Origin: Poteriospumella lacustris
Lineage: Eukaryota; Sar; Chrysophyceae; Chromulinales; Dinobryaceae
Length of the DNA stretch: 64,000 bases
Assembly: GCA_008000375.1 (NCBI GenBank)
Contig: SMOI01000091.1
Location: 49,166-113,165, forward strand
Reading direction: 5' to 3'
In this document: piece by piece, positions 43,901-56,600 of the stretch
How the letters are laid out: each line of letters begins with the position of its first letter
How positions within the stretch are numbered: position 1 is the first letter of the stretch
Notes under the pieces: generated by a model
What the model was told of the DNA's origin: nothing
Seen by the model: only the letters and a program-made list of their open reading frames with translations
Databases searched by the model: none
Translations under genes and position numbers: made by a program

Positions 43901-46900
43901 TGCCAACCATCGGAAGGCCCAACAACGGAAATTCCTTCGGCAACGGAGCAATGGCAAAGGGATTCATAACGGCATCTACATGTTCCATCTGGGGCATATG
44001 ATTGAAATGCGGGTCGTGTGTCGCCAACAGCGGCCAACGAGTATGCAGCGTACGTCGTACGGCACGTGGTTGGGTCTTCAGCACTTGATGATACAATTCA
44101 CGGCGTACCAGGCATGAGAAACACAGGTACGGCAACAAGGCCGCTTCGTCTTCGTGTGTCGTACTGCTGTTGTGGTGTGACGACGACGACGATGACTGTG
44201 TCGATGACTGTTGTGATGGGGAGGGGCGGCCATCCGAGGAAGCGGTTGATGGTACAGCAGCAGCAGCAGCAGTATTAGTGGAAGCCGTCGTCGTGGATCC
44301 GTTCGTTTCGGTGTCATCGTCCGGGAAAAATGAATGCGACGACGATGACGTTGCAGGTGCGGGGCTGGGTGATGGGGACATCGATGGTAACGACGACGAG
44401 TCCTGTGTGGATGCGGTGGACGGTCGTGGTTCGAAGAGTTTCTTCAGTAATCGAGCCCGTTCTTCCTCGTACCGTGAACGATCTTGACGATACAGTTCCA
44501 ACGTGTCCTTGTGACGAATGTACCCGATCTCACAGAGTACACACGGAGGGGCTAAGACCGTCCACGTCGTATGATGAATCAACACCGATAAATCTTGCTG
44601 ATGACGCCACGTACGGTGGAAACGGTCGTTGATATTCTCCAAGACTTTCACCCAGGCGACTTGCGTGAGACTCATACTGATCGGTGGCAACGTTGGACTA
44701 CGTAAATCACTCAAATGGAAGAACAGATAACCGGGCAACGTGATTTTGCGTTGAGCTGCATCAATGGCTGGCGGTAACGGCTTTGTTGACGCCGAAGGCA
44801 CTGCTGCTGACCCGGACGCGGACGCTGGCGACTCTGGAGACGATGGCTGACCCGGCAATGGCAGTGCCTGCGACATACTCGTGAACACACCATCCGTGAA
44901 ACCCATGGCCTCTCCCTTGTGAAAAGGAAACACACGCACATGCGTATGTTGTGCGTCTAATTCCCGTTGTTCACGTGCATGAAGGGCTTCTTTGTATCCC
45001 TTCGCGACTTTTCCCGTCGTCAGAATGTCGAAGGCCGTGCGTAATTCTCCCTCCACACCTTCGTGGGCCTTCTGTTCTTGCTCTTCGTGCCAAAGGTTGT
45101 ACTCATCTTCGTCCGCTGAATCATCTTCCGTTGATTCAGTGGCCGTGTGTATCACTAAATCGTGGGTGGAAGTAGCGGTGGTGGCGGTGGGGTCAGTCGT
45201 GTCCACGGTGGTTTCTGTGGTCTCGTCGTTGTAACGATCCTGATGAGGATTCCGCGCGCCATTGGCTCTGGTTGGATCGTCGTCATCGTTCTCGGATGGC
45301 CAGCCAGCGAAATCGGGATGCGCTTGGAAATGTTTCACTGCTTTGTCGTCGGCGATGCGCCATTCGACGGCTTTCGACGGCTTTCGACGTGGGACTTTCC
45401 GTTTCTTGCTACGGCGAGGCACCAGCGGTGGTCGGCCAAGGTCATCGTCAGTGCCACCAGCTGATGAGGACAGACCACTACCAGTATCGCTATCGCTACC
45501 ATTGCCACTGTCTAGACCGCTATCAAGACCGCCGCTGCTGTTCTCGTCGTCACCTTCACCGTCACCGTCACCGTCGTTTTGATCATCACCATCATCATCA
45601 CCACCGCCGCCTTCTTCACCTTCGGGTAAGTTGAAACGGACTCGCGCTCGTCGCGAATGACGGCTACCTTCCCGTGACTTCAGAATCGGTACCGGTGTAA
45701 TCGCCAGGGCCATTTCTGGTGTGAAATCACCTTCGCGAACCAAGGGCAACCCACCCGCCGATCCAGGCAGCCGATCGTAGACATCGTCGTCTTCCATCGC
45801 AGTGACTGACACGACAAGACTCATCTCGTTACCTGTTGTGTCACTGCTCAACGACGCTTGCGACGTTGGCGTATCGGTACGCGACAACGACCCGTCGTCA
45901 TTGACCGGTGATGACGGCGAAGGGGAAACGGACGGAGAAACCGACGCCGATGTTGCTTCACTGCTACCGTTGGAACTACTCCCATCGCGAGGGGATAGAC
46001 CAGTACTGCTGCTGGGCACTTCGAAGAGCTCCTCGACGAGCGCATCATCGTTCAATGTTCCATTCGCGCGTGCATCCCGTTCAAATGCTTCATAATCCGC
46101 TGCTTCCAACGCCGCCTGCGCATCGGCTTCACGTTGTACCGCATGTCGTTGTGCACGTGCTTTCTCCAGTGTTTCTTCTCGTGCTTGATACTTCTTGGCC
46201 AATGTGGCACTACGATCTGTGTCACGATCATGAATTTCCGTCTCTTCCAACACCTCCGTCGCCCGGTTCTTCAGTTTCACTTTGCGAGCCATCCGAATGA
46301 CAGGTCCTTTGCCTCCTTGGCCTTGCACTTGCACCGATTCATTCTTTTTGATGAAGGACAACAGTGAATCAATTTTGAAGAAATGGGGACATGGGGGAAT
46401 CAACGTGCAAATGGGGCATCGTAAGACGTTGGGATCCAGTTTCTTCAAATGCTCTTCTTTCTCGTGTCGGATGCGCGCTTGTTCTTCTTCGTATTTCCGT
46501 CGAGCTTCATCACCAAAGAGATCTTCGGCGAAATCCCCCTCATCGTCATCGTCATCGCCAGTGGATTTTTTTCGTTTCGATTTCGATTTCGAGGAATGTT
46601 TGGATTCGCCTTCTCCTCCGTCGTCGTCGTCACCGTCACCGTCCTGCGCTCGTGCAGGTCGATCCATCATCCGCCATTTGGTTGATTTCAATTGACGATC
46701 GACATTCGCTTCCTCTCGAATCGGTGTCAAACCATACTGATGCAACAACTGTAAGAATTTGCTTTGGGTTTCCACGTTTTCTGGACTGGCTTCTTGATCG
46801 TTTTTCGTCAATAAATCTCTCAACTTCTCCGTCGCGGCTTGTAACGTACTACCTACGGGTCCACCAATTTTTCCAGTTGGACGATCCTGGTCTTTTTCCT

Positions 46901-49669
46901 TTTGATGTGCCGATGCTGGATCAGGTGTGGGCATTTCGACCAATGCGGCTTTGATCACTTCTTCGGAGGACAACAACTTGGGTCCACCGACATCATCGTT
47001 GGTCATCTTGTCCATATACGTGCGATCCATAATGGTTGGTAACGGCAAAGACGTGGCATAGGCTAAGGCAGGATAACCCATGTTGTCGGTTGCGTGTAAA
47101 TCACCGCCAATGCTTAACAAATCGATCAATGCTTGATTGTGATGCAATTGCGCTGCCAACATGACCGGGGTGGTACCATCTTTGTTGGCGAAATTGGGGT
47201 CACCACCTTCCCGGTACAAAAGCTTGATACTGCGACTGTCATTCAAGACCACGGCACACATCATGGGTGTCCAAGCGATCGGTTGAGCCGCAATGTCCGT
47301 GTTGGGATAGGTATACCCCTGACGGATCAGTTTCAAGATTTCCGCCAGGGTCGCCCGCAATTCATCGACTCGTTCTTCGACTTCGACATCGGTCAGCACA
47401 TGGTCTTGATGGTGTTCGTTGTGATACGAGGAGGGCAAGGATGCCAACAAACTGGGGTATTGTTCGGGATATCGCTTCAACAGGTATCGGAAGTGGAAAT
47501 CCATGAATTTCCGTTGTTCTTTCCGTGCGCGTTCACCTCGATCGTCGATTAAACTCTTGGCCTTGTATGGTGTACCCAAGGGATGCAATCCCAATCGATT
47601 TTGAACCAGCATTAAATACGAACGGGCAAAATTCTGCAGCAATTCTCGGGTTTTAATCAATCCAAAGCGACATTTCTTTTCAAATTCCAAATCGGAGAAC
47701 GTTTCAATGCGATTAGCACCGGTTCCCACTTTCTTTTCGAGCCATTCCGAGATTTCATTCCAAGTCTTAGAGCGAGCCACATACGCCGCCGTACGTCCAG
47801 TACTGTTTCGAATCCCAGGATTGCAACCCAAGGAACACAAGGCATAGCACAAGATTCCATTACGCCGCCGGGCCGCCACAATCAACGCGGTGTCGCCGTT
47901 GTCATCCATCGCGTCCAAGAAGCGGGTCACACGCATCGAGTCTCCAACGCCATCTTTCAAGTAATCCACAATGGTACGCGCGATTTCTTCACTCCCTTGG
48001 ATGGCACAGACATGTAAGGCCGTTTGGCCGTCGTATCCCTACAGCAACAACAACAGCAACAGGAGCGATGAGCAACCGTTGGCACTAGAAAACACCACTC
48101 TCCCTCCTCCACTCGCTGATAACGTACCTTTTGCAGCGCGGATGCACCATTACGCATCAAAACATGCACCATCTTCATATCTTTCATACGACAAGCCATC
48201 ATCAGGGGCGTCATTCCGAATTTGTTGGGTTGGTTGATGTCGGCGGCATAGGTATTGATCAAGATTTCGATTTTCTCGACCACTGCCTCGTTCACGACCA
48301 TACAGATCAACGGCGTTAAACCACGTGGACTTTCTTCGTTCACATTGCTTCCTCGTTTCGCTAACACCATAATATTGTCGATGAAATTCTCTTGACACGC
48401 ATCCCACATTTGACGTTGTAACATTTCTTTCGACAACGCGATGACCGTTTCCTTTTCGGTCTTGTGCACCACCGCCCGATTGTCATTTCGAGCTTTCGCT
48501 TCCGTAGCTCGTTTTAACGCCGCAAAATGTTCCGCAATCCGTTGACGGTAAATATCGCAACGTTCTTGCAAAGATTTCACGACGCCCGTGGAAGGGTTGA
48601 TACCCAATCGTTGGCATTGTTTCCGTAGCATGATGGCTTCTTCCATAATACTGACGTCGGTTTTGGTTGGGGGGTCGATGATGAATTCGTGATGGTGATT
48701 CTTGCCACCGTCTGCGATACGCCGTTGGTGACAGCTTTCGTTGTCGCGGGTGCAAGGAACTTCAAACTTGTAATCTTCACCGGAGAACGATTCGTAGACT
48801 TCTTTGAGTTTGTAACATTTGATGGCCACCGCATTGTACAGTTCCGGATCCACTTTCTCAACACTTTCCATCATTTCTTGTGCCATTTGATGATAATTGG
48901 TCACAACTTCTCGGACCATGGCCATGATTGGTGCAGAATCATACGGATAAAAGCCACGGTTTTCATCTCGATTGAACCAATCCATGAATGGTCTTGCCTC
49001 TGCCCGGGTAATCGGCATATGAATGCCCCATACACATCGTTGGTTCAACAACGCTGTTCTCACCCATTCTTTCAGCTTTTCTGGTTCATGGAACTCTTCG
49101 TTTTCGAACAGAACTTGTTTCAGGGGCATTTTGTGCTGGTCGACGATGGGGCGAATGCAGCCCACGACAGTGTTGCATTTCGCGCAAATGGGATTACCAC
49201 GTCTGTCCATGGGAAACCCAATGGGAGGCTTTTCATCAGGCATAACATCGATCAGGAGTGGATCAATTTCCGCGAGGAAAGTGATGAATCGCCGCTTGGC
49301 CATCTCTTTGGGAGTGCCTCGCAGTTTTGTCCATGCCCTCCATTTTTCACCCTCTAGAGTTGTCAGATCATCTGGAGGAAGATCATTGTTATCTCCATAA
49401 ACTGCTTGCTTATAAATTGACTGGAGTTTGAGCACCTGCTTAGGTGTTCTCGTCCCTGTGTACACTTTCCAGTTGTTGTAACATGACTTAAAGTATTGAT
49501 CCAAAATGTGCGGATCATGGCGCCATCCACTTCGTAGTCGTTTGCGAACCTGTACATAAAAGATATATTAACGCAATTCTTTCAATAGAAAATCTCGAAC
49601 GACTGATTCTACCTCCTCTAACGAGTTTTCACGACGTTCGAAGTCATGACCGCCGTCGCTTTTCGACAT
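40917..49669 (-). CDS. Giant ankyrin-repeat / IQ protein
   Basis: 2866 residues from three exons: 49669-49613 (19 codons), 49549-48128 and a 7.1-kb exon 48038-40917. Introns GTAGAA...TACAG and GTACGT...CTGTAG keep the frame. Ankyrin repeats occupy about residues 410-610 (TPLICMVVNEAVVEKIEILI, FGMTPLMMACRMKDMKMVHV, GQTALHVCAIQGSEE, GDTALIVAARRRNG) and about 720-800 (GTTPVMLAAQLHHN). Cys pairs (CAKCNTVVGC, CPICTLIPPCPHF) may bind zinc. The middle 1300 residues are Ser/Thr/Asp low complexity. A helical TPR-like part follows (LVRILLGKPAVDEGE...). Near the C-terminus is an IQ-like helix (AAMIIQTLARAYLTRQR) and a long Ala/Glu/Lys helix. This suggests a calmodulin-binding scaffold. No orthologue recognised. 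Confidence 0.85.
43657..43701 (+). repeat. 9-bp microrepeat coding an Ala-Ser-Ser run
   Basis: Five tandem units of GACGATGCC in the exon of the ankyrin gene, read on the minus strand as repeated S-A-S. Likely length-polymorphic. Confidence 0.85.
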
Positions 49670-50105
49670 TGCTTGTACTTGATTTTCTTTGTCTCTTTCG
49701 ATCGTTCCTTTTTCAATGGTGCATTACTTCAACAGTCCATACAAAAGATGCTCCAGCATGTGATACCTAGTCTAAGAATCGTGCGCTTTCACGTCGATTT
49801 GTCGATGAATGATGAATTCGATAATCAGCTGGGCCAACGAATAAAAACAAAACGCCATAGAGAGGAGGCGGCGGAAAAGAACGAAACGGCTTTGCGTCTC
49901 TCCCATGACGCCTGACTCACCTTGACAATCAGCAACGATCCTGAAGCAACATATACAGTATATGATATATTCTTATGCGCATATGACAATGGAATTCAAT
50001 GGGATAAAAACGTGAGCATACAATGCAATTACAAAAACTCTAGCTCTTGTTGCCCGTGGTGGACACTGTACAGACTGTCACCCAGTAAGACACAACCACA
50101 GAACA
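49670..50105. promoter_or_regulatory. Spacer upstream of the ankyrin gene
   Basis: 436 bp between two minus-strand genes. It should hold the 3' UTR of the F-x-P-x gene and the promoter of the ankyrin gene. A frame of about 80 codons here has no supporting features. Confidence 0.4.
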
Positions 50106-53043
50106 TCATCGCCGTCGTCGAGCATCTGACAGATGGGCGCCTTTCTCGGGAATTTGACTGTACGATAAATCAAAGGGCTTCACAACGGTGGTTCCATCTT
50201 CTGGTCGACGAAGTTTGTCGACATTAACCACATGAAACGCCTTGAATTCACGTTGGCGGTTTTCTTCTTTCAATTTGGCAGTCAAATCGCGCAATTCCAT
50301 GTGACGTCCAAGACCACGAATGATGATGGGATCATCATCTATACTCTCTGGACGATATCGGCTTTGCAAACTCGGTTGAAACGAACATTCTTGCAGCTCA
50401 GCAATTTCTTGTGCAATCAATGCTTGGCGCCGTTGTTCTTCTTTCTCCAAAGCACGTTGACGAATTTCCACAACCATACGCTCTGGTTCATCGAAATTGA
50501 TACGCTGCAGCCGACTGCTATTTTGCGAAGCCATCGATTTGCTGCGGGCTTCCTTATTTCGCGATTCTTCGTAACCTTCCGTCGAAGGGTAATCCGACTC
50601 GTACTTTTGATAGAGATAATCATAATCATCCGGCTCTACCATCTTACGTGATTTCGCATTGATTTTCGGTTGAAACGTGCATTCTTCGTCAAGTTCTTGT
50701 TCGGCTTTGACTCGTGCCCACGTTTGTGCTTGTTTGCCACGTGGATTCTCATACAACTCTTGCACCGTGGACTTCCGACCGAACATTCTCGAGACGGGAT
50801 CAATATGCGGTGTATACGTGATGTGACCATACATAGCATCTTCCAATTGCTTTTTTCGTTCTTGAATTTGTTGATGATCTTGCACCGACAACCGTCGCAC
50901 TCGTTGACTCGGTGTTTCTTCTAAGATTTCTGGTCGCTTCTTGGTAATGATTTTCACCGTTGATTCTTCCAAGGTGGGTTTAAACCACTGCTGATGTCGT
51001 TCATCTTCTTCTCGAATCATCGCTTCTTTCGTGGCCTTTACACGTTGTTGATGCATGTCCATGCGTTTCTCAAAATCCGCTCTACAGGGACACGACCAGC
51101 GATCAGTCATTGTTCAAGATTATCTCACGTTATACAGCACAAACTTACCTAATATCATCGTTGGATTGAATGATCTTCTGAGAACCTTTGCTGATTTTCG
51201 GAGGCTCCATTTGTTTCGATAATTCCACTTCACGTTCATACAATAGCTGTTGCTTCTTCCGCTTCAGCCGAATACTTTCTTCCATCAACCGTTTGCCGAC
51301 ATCACGATCCCGATCCAACACACGATATGCTTCTTCTACCCCGGAAAATTCGCCACCATTTTGAAGCAAACTATTCGTGACATCTTTCATGGCTCGATCT
51401 TCAGCCATCGATTTACTACGTTGATCGATTTGCGGTTGGAAGGTAAACGATGCACTCCGCTCTTGTTCATACGATTCACGAAGACGATTCATATGCTGCT
51501 GTCGTTCCTTTTGCAATTGCGCTAAGCGCTCATGAATGGGACGTTCTTCCACATGATATTTAGGGTTCACACGCACTTGCGGTTCAAACGTATATTGCAT
51601 CATCTCTTCTTCGTGGATTTGTTCCGCGAGCATGTGGCGTCGTCGATATCGTTCCGCCGCTTCATCATGTAAGCGAGAAGATGCCTTGTTGACGTATGCT
51701 TCGGCATCACCATATTCATCGAGAATCGTTCGCGAAGGACTTTGACTTCGACGATTGATTTGTGGTCGAAAGGTGCACTGCATCAGATCGATCTTCTCAA
51801 ATTCGTACTTCATGCGTTCGCGCTCACGACATTTCTCGAGATATTCTTCGTGCAACTGCTGAATACGACTGGGGCGGTATTTTGGTGCCTCGTTGGTTCC
51901 TTCTTTGGCAGATTCCGTCGTTTCCATTTTCGATTTCTTTCCTTTGAAAGTGGAAGTGGTAGAGAGTTGTGGGGTGAAGGTGTGTGTTTTCCGAAATTCT
52001 TCTTCGGCTTGCTTCATCAATACCTCTCGTGTATTACGACGAATGATGGGCCTTCGAGGACTACGAGACCGCGACTGCGATCGTGGTGACCGTGATAGTG
52101 TTGCCAGTCTTTGTGTCATTGGTGTGTGCGTTGCGGGCTGAACACGACTTCGGGACCGACGGGGACGACCATCGAATTCATGCGATGAATCCAACGAGTC
52201 TGCATCAGCATAACGGTAATTGTTGCTGGAATCACCAATGACGTCTTCATCGTCATCATTTGCTATCTCAGGAACACTGCCGTCCATGGAGTCTTCCTCT
52301 TGAAAGAGCGTCGTTTGAGGGTTATCAGTGTTCTTCGTTGAGTAATCGACAAACTTCTCGTGCGGATCAAGACTTCGGGTAAATTTGATGGTGGCACCCA
52401 AATCACTATGATTACTCAAAGAATCTGGAGAATCATCATTGGATTTTCGAGCGTTGCCTTCGGATTTGCGGCTAAAGAGCACCGCACTGACATCGACCGG
52501 TTGGTCACTTTGCATGATCCGGAAAAGACTTGGTGATTCGGAAGGCACTGCATCGGAAGGACTGTTGTCAGCACTTCCAAATCGAATAGTAGCCTTCAAA
52601 GGAGGTTCCATAAGGCCTTCTTTTTCGTCCTCAGATTGTGGTTGATATTGATATGAAAGAGAATCGGTGAATTTTCCTGAGCTCAAAATCTCAGTGCGTT
52701 GCGCCTTGCGATTCTGATGGTCGGAAAGCAGTCTTTCAATCAACGCCTCCCGATCTGAAGGCTGAGAATATCTCCCTCCTGAAGATTTCGAGGCAGGTGC
52801 AGCCTCATCACGCGATAAGAATGACATTTTGTCTCCTTGCGTCTCAGAACCTTCCATCGGTGACTTTGAAGACCGGCTTGTATCTTCCTCACGATGCTGG
52901 TGTAGTTGCTCAGTGTCCATCCGATCAAAGTTGAAGCTGTTTCTCAACGATCTCCTCACTTCCATACTGCTCTGTAGATAGTTTTCAGCGTCATGTATTT
53001 GACTTTGTAGGTCGTCGATGTTAAATCCATCCTTGTTGCTCAT
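50106..53043 (-). CDS. F-x-P-x repeat protein
   Basis: 956 residues from two exons (53043-51149 and 51081-50106; intron GTAAGT...CTGTAG, joined AG|A to give NDDIRADFEKR). The N-terminal third is acidic and Ser-rich. The rest carries at least six copies of an aromatic-x-P-x-(I/L/V) motif in charged helix-rich surroundings: HTFTPQLST, CTFRPQINRRS, YTFEPQVRVNP, FTFQPQIDQRSKSM, CTFQPKINAKSRKM and CSFQPSLQSRY. Between them are long Arg/Glu-rich helices. Proteins with this repeat style occur in many flagellated protists, usually uncharacterised and sometimes in flagellar proteomes, so a cytoskeletal role is plausible. The gene is divergent from soluble adenylyl cyclase. Confidence 0.85.
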
Positions 53044-53609
53044 TCTTTCACGATTATTTCAGTGCGAATCAAGGATGGATTAATGTCATACGACAAACTT
53101 GTACAAATATGAAGGCTTCTCAGTTGCGCTATACAATGTAGATCATACAATAGATCAGACAAAAGCAGCAGTTGATGTGTGAGCAAATCAAATCATCCCG
53201 CCGCCTCACCACAGCAGAGTTCGGACCATCATCATGTCTCCAACGAAGACAAATCTGAAACTGCCCAAGGTCTGGTTTCCAACGGTCATGTGATGGAGAG
53301 GAGGGTGTGTTGCCATTCCACTGGAAACACCTCCACTGCTCTGTGAATGAAGGGATGTGCTAAGAAGTATATTCCTGCAAAATGTAACGAACAAAAAACC
53401 GAACAACAACAACTCGACCACTTCTCCACTTCCAAGACTATTTGCATTCTTCTTAATCAACTTTCGCTTTCATTATTTAGAAGTGTGAAAGTGTAGAGGT
53501 GACAAGATACTGAGTTGTTCAATTTGTTGAGTGTTCGCCTTGTTTGCAAGTTTTATTGTTCTTGAGCATTGTTTACTCAACTGTCTGGGCGCTGCCTGCA
53601 ACGGATAAA
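53044..53609. promoter_or_regulatory. Divergent spacer, F-x-P-x protein / adenylyl cyclase
   Basis: 566 bp between outward-facing start codons. In-frame codons upstream of the 53610 ATG are open to 53544 but contain no ATG. No promoter motif is obvious. Confidence 0.4.
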
Positions 53610-56600
53610 ATGGACCTTGAGAAGGAACTCGCAGGGTTTAGCAAACATATTCCCAAAGTTCTGCGACAGCAACTCATTTGTGAGCTTGTCAATGATTACA
53701 TTCAAAAACGAGATGGCTCTAACCTCCATGCAGAGGTTAAAATTCAGCCAACAATTCAGCGCTTTTATGGCGCATTACTGTTTGTCGATATCTCAGGATT
53801 TACAGTCCTGTCTCAGAAATTGGATGTTGAGTCATTGAAAAACAATATCAACAACTACTTCAAGAAGATGCTTGAAGTGGTCGACAAATGGGGAGGTGAT
53901 GTGATAAAGTTTGCTGGCGATGCTTTGTATATAATTTGGCCGGTCAATGTTCACTTCAATCATGTCAAATCGCCCGCCAGTGATGCAGCAAAGAAGGCCA
54001 GTAGCAATTCTCTTCACCATCAGGATGATTTAGAATCTAATCCACAGTTTCAACTGGAAATGAAACGAGCCTTAGAGAAAGCTGTCGCTTGTGGCTTGGA
54101 GATTTGCAGCAGCTGTGGCCGACACGAAGTGTTTATTGGAGAGAGTAACGAACGACAATCGAATCAATTAGGCGTTCTGGGACGACTTCTTCCAAATTTT
54201 ACATCGTTTTTAACCACCACGAAAGTTTCCCCCACCACAACCAACCACACAATATCGCACTTGGATGTGCATGCTGGTGTCAGCATGGGCTTGATGGCGG
54301 CGATCGACATTGGTTACGATGAGCGATGGGAGTTTTTCATTTTGGGCGATCCCATTGCTGGAGTAGCAGCAGCAGAAGCATCCGCTGAAAAAGGTGATGT
54401 GGCCATGTGTCCCAAGTCGCATTCTGTGCTTCACCCCAACGGTGACCCTCAACGGCCTGCCAATAGTCCCAAGGGTATCGGATCTACGAAAGGAACAGTT
54501 GAATTTGGGGATGTGGTATGCGCTTGTGGCTGTATACGCAATGCAGCGGGCAGTTACATTGTGAAGATGTCCGGGGGAGAAGCCCCAAAGGGAGTGAAAG
54601 CATTGCGTCGTAGCCGATCCAAATCGAAACTGGAAGAAGCTGTGTTGCAACAAGAACTAGCGTTACAGGACGGTCGATTGGTCGAAGCGATTTGTACAGA
54701 CATTGAGAAGGCGTTTGTGTCTTCTCAAATGTTATTAAAGAAGCATTTCGTCGATGGTCATTCCAAGTATCGATCCAAACCTGGGCAGTCCCACGCAGCG
54801 GGGGCGACCGCCGTCGCCAACAAGAAATCAGCACAAAATCTGCATCAACACAATGAAATGGAAAAAGAATTCTTGCATGTCCTGAAAGAAACCATTCATG
54901 ATCATTTCGTGACGTGGATGAAGAGTGCGTTAGTGGTAGAGACCATGTTTCATGTGCACGACGCCTCGCGTCATGATTATACCCCGCCACACAAATCATT
55001 AACGGGTGAATACTTCACCGTCCTGGGCAACATTTTCCATGCGGTGGTGGATCATCCCAATATTGCTCCCGATGGTGGATATCGACATCCGTTGGCCTTG
55101 GAAGCCAAATATCACGACTCGTCCGACAATTCGGATTTAGATACACCCGCCGGTTTAAAGTTGAAAATGAAAGGATTGAAACCAGACATGGCGGATAGTT
55201 ATGACAGTCCACGGTTAGGTGGAAACATGAATCGATCACCTGCACCCATGGATTTGTCGGGTGGAGGTAGTACGAGTGTCGGTGGCGGTGGTGGGAATGC
55301 TCACGAAGCGACGTCCGCTTCGGAATTGCGGAGTGTGACGATTATGTTCATCAAAATCGATGGCATGGATATGCAGTTGACCATCGATCCCAATCGTTCC
55401 AAGGGTCATAGCAAAGCCCAGAATATTTGTTACGAAACCTTTGGGTTTTTAGATCGCACCGACAATGAAATCACCAGTGACGAATTGTTGTTGACCAAAT
55501 TGCAAAGTTGTATCTCGGTCCTGGGTGAAGCGATTTACAGTTGTGGTGGACAAATGCGTCAGTTTATGGTTGACGACAAAGGTACGGTATGTATTGCCAC
55601 GTTTGGTTTGCGAGGTGCGGTGATGGAAGACAATGCGGCATCGGCGATTGAGACGGGTTTGAAGATCATTCGTGGTCTCCAACGAATTGATATTATTTCC
55701 TCGATTGGTATTACGACCGGCAAAGCGTATTGTGGACAAGTGGGATCACCCTTACGCCATGAATTCGCCGTCATGGGACCATCCGTCAATCTGAGTGCAC
55801 GGTTGATGTGTAAAGCGGGGCCCAATTCGATCATGTGTGATCATGAAACCGCGATTCGAGATCGGTCGCATGAATTCAACAAATTATCCGCAGTGGTGGC
55901 CAAAGGATACGCCCAACCGGTGATGACCTACAGCCCCAAATCGTCCGCCAATGCCATGATTCAACAAATGATGGCTCCCTCGGCGGAAGGTGGAAGTACA
56001 CGGGTCTTGGCCTTGTCCTCGTCCTCGGGGAGTAGTTTACGGGTGCGGGTCGATTTCAAAACTGCCGAACGCGATCAATCGAAATTCTCGATGCGCGTGA
56101 CCAACAAAAGCAACAATGAATTGCCACCGGGTGAACGTCTCTGGCGGTTGTTGGAAACGGATTTCTTCATTCCCAATGCGAACGAAACGTTTCTGGGGGA
56201 AGGTGTGGCAGAGCATTCGTATGTCAAGTTACACGGACGGAAACAAGAAATGGCGAAGATCTTTTCGGGGATGTTTACCAAGCGACGGAATGGATCTGTC
56301 TTCAATATCGAAGATACGTGTCGGATTGTGGCCTTGTGTGGCCCCGGGGGTATTGGGAAATCATCGATCGCGACGGCCTTTGCCGCGAAATTGTTTCATG
56401 CGTCGAAGAAAGACAACCAATTCAACGTGTTTATCATGAAGAATCGTCCGAGTAGTTTGCATAGCAACATTGTCTTCAATACCTGGCGTCCGATCATTGC
56501 GGAGTTGTGTCGCTCGGTCTACCGGTTGATGGGACATCATCATCATCCCCACAGCAACAGTAGTAGCAACTTAGTTGCTGCTGCCGCTGCTGGTGCTGGC

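Noticed and set aside
49646-49915. 89-codon plus-strand frame beginning antisense to the ankyrin gene start
   Set aside because: Overlaps the first exon of the ankyrin gene on the other strand and lacks supporting features.
53206-53460. 85-codon minus-strand frame in the divergent spacer
   Set aside because: Sits in the promoter region between two genes, with no domain or splice evidence.
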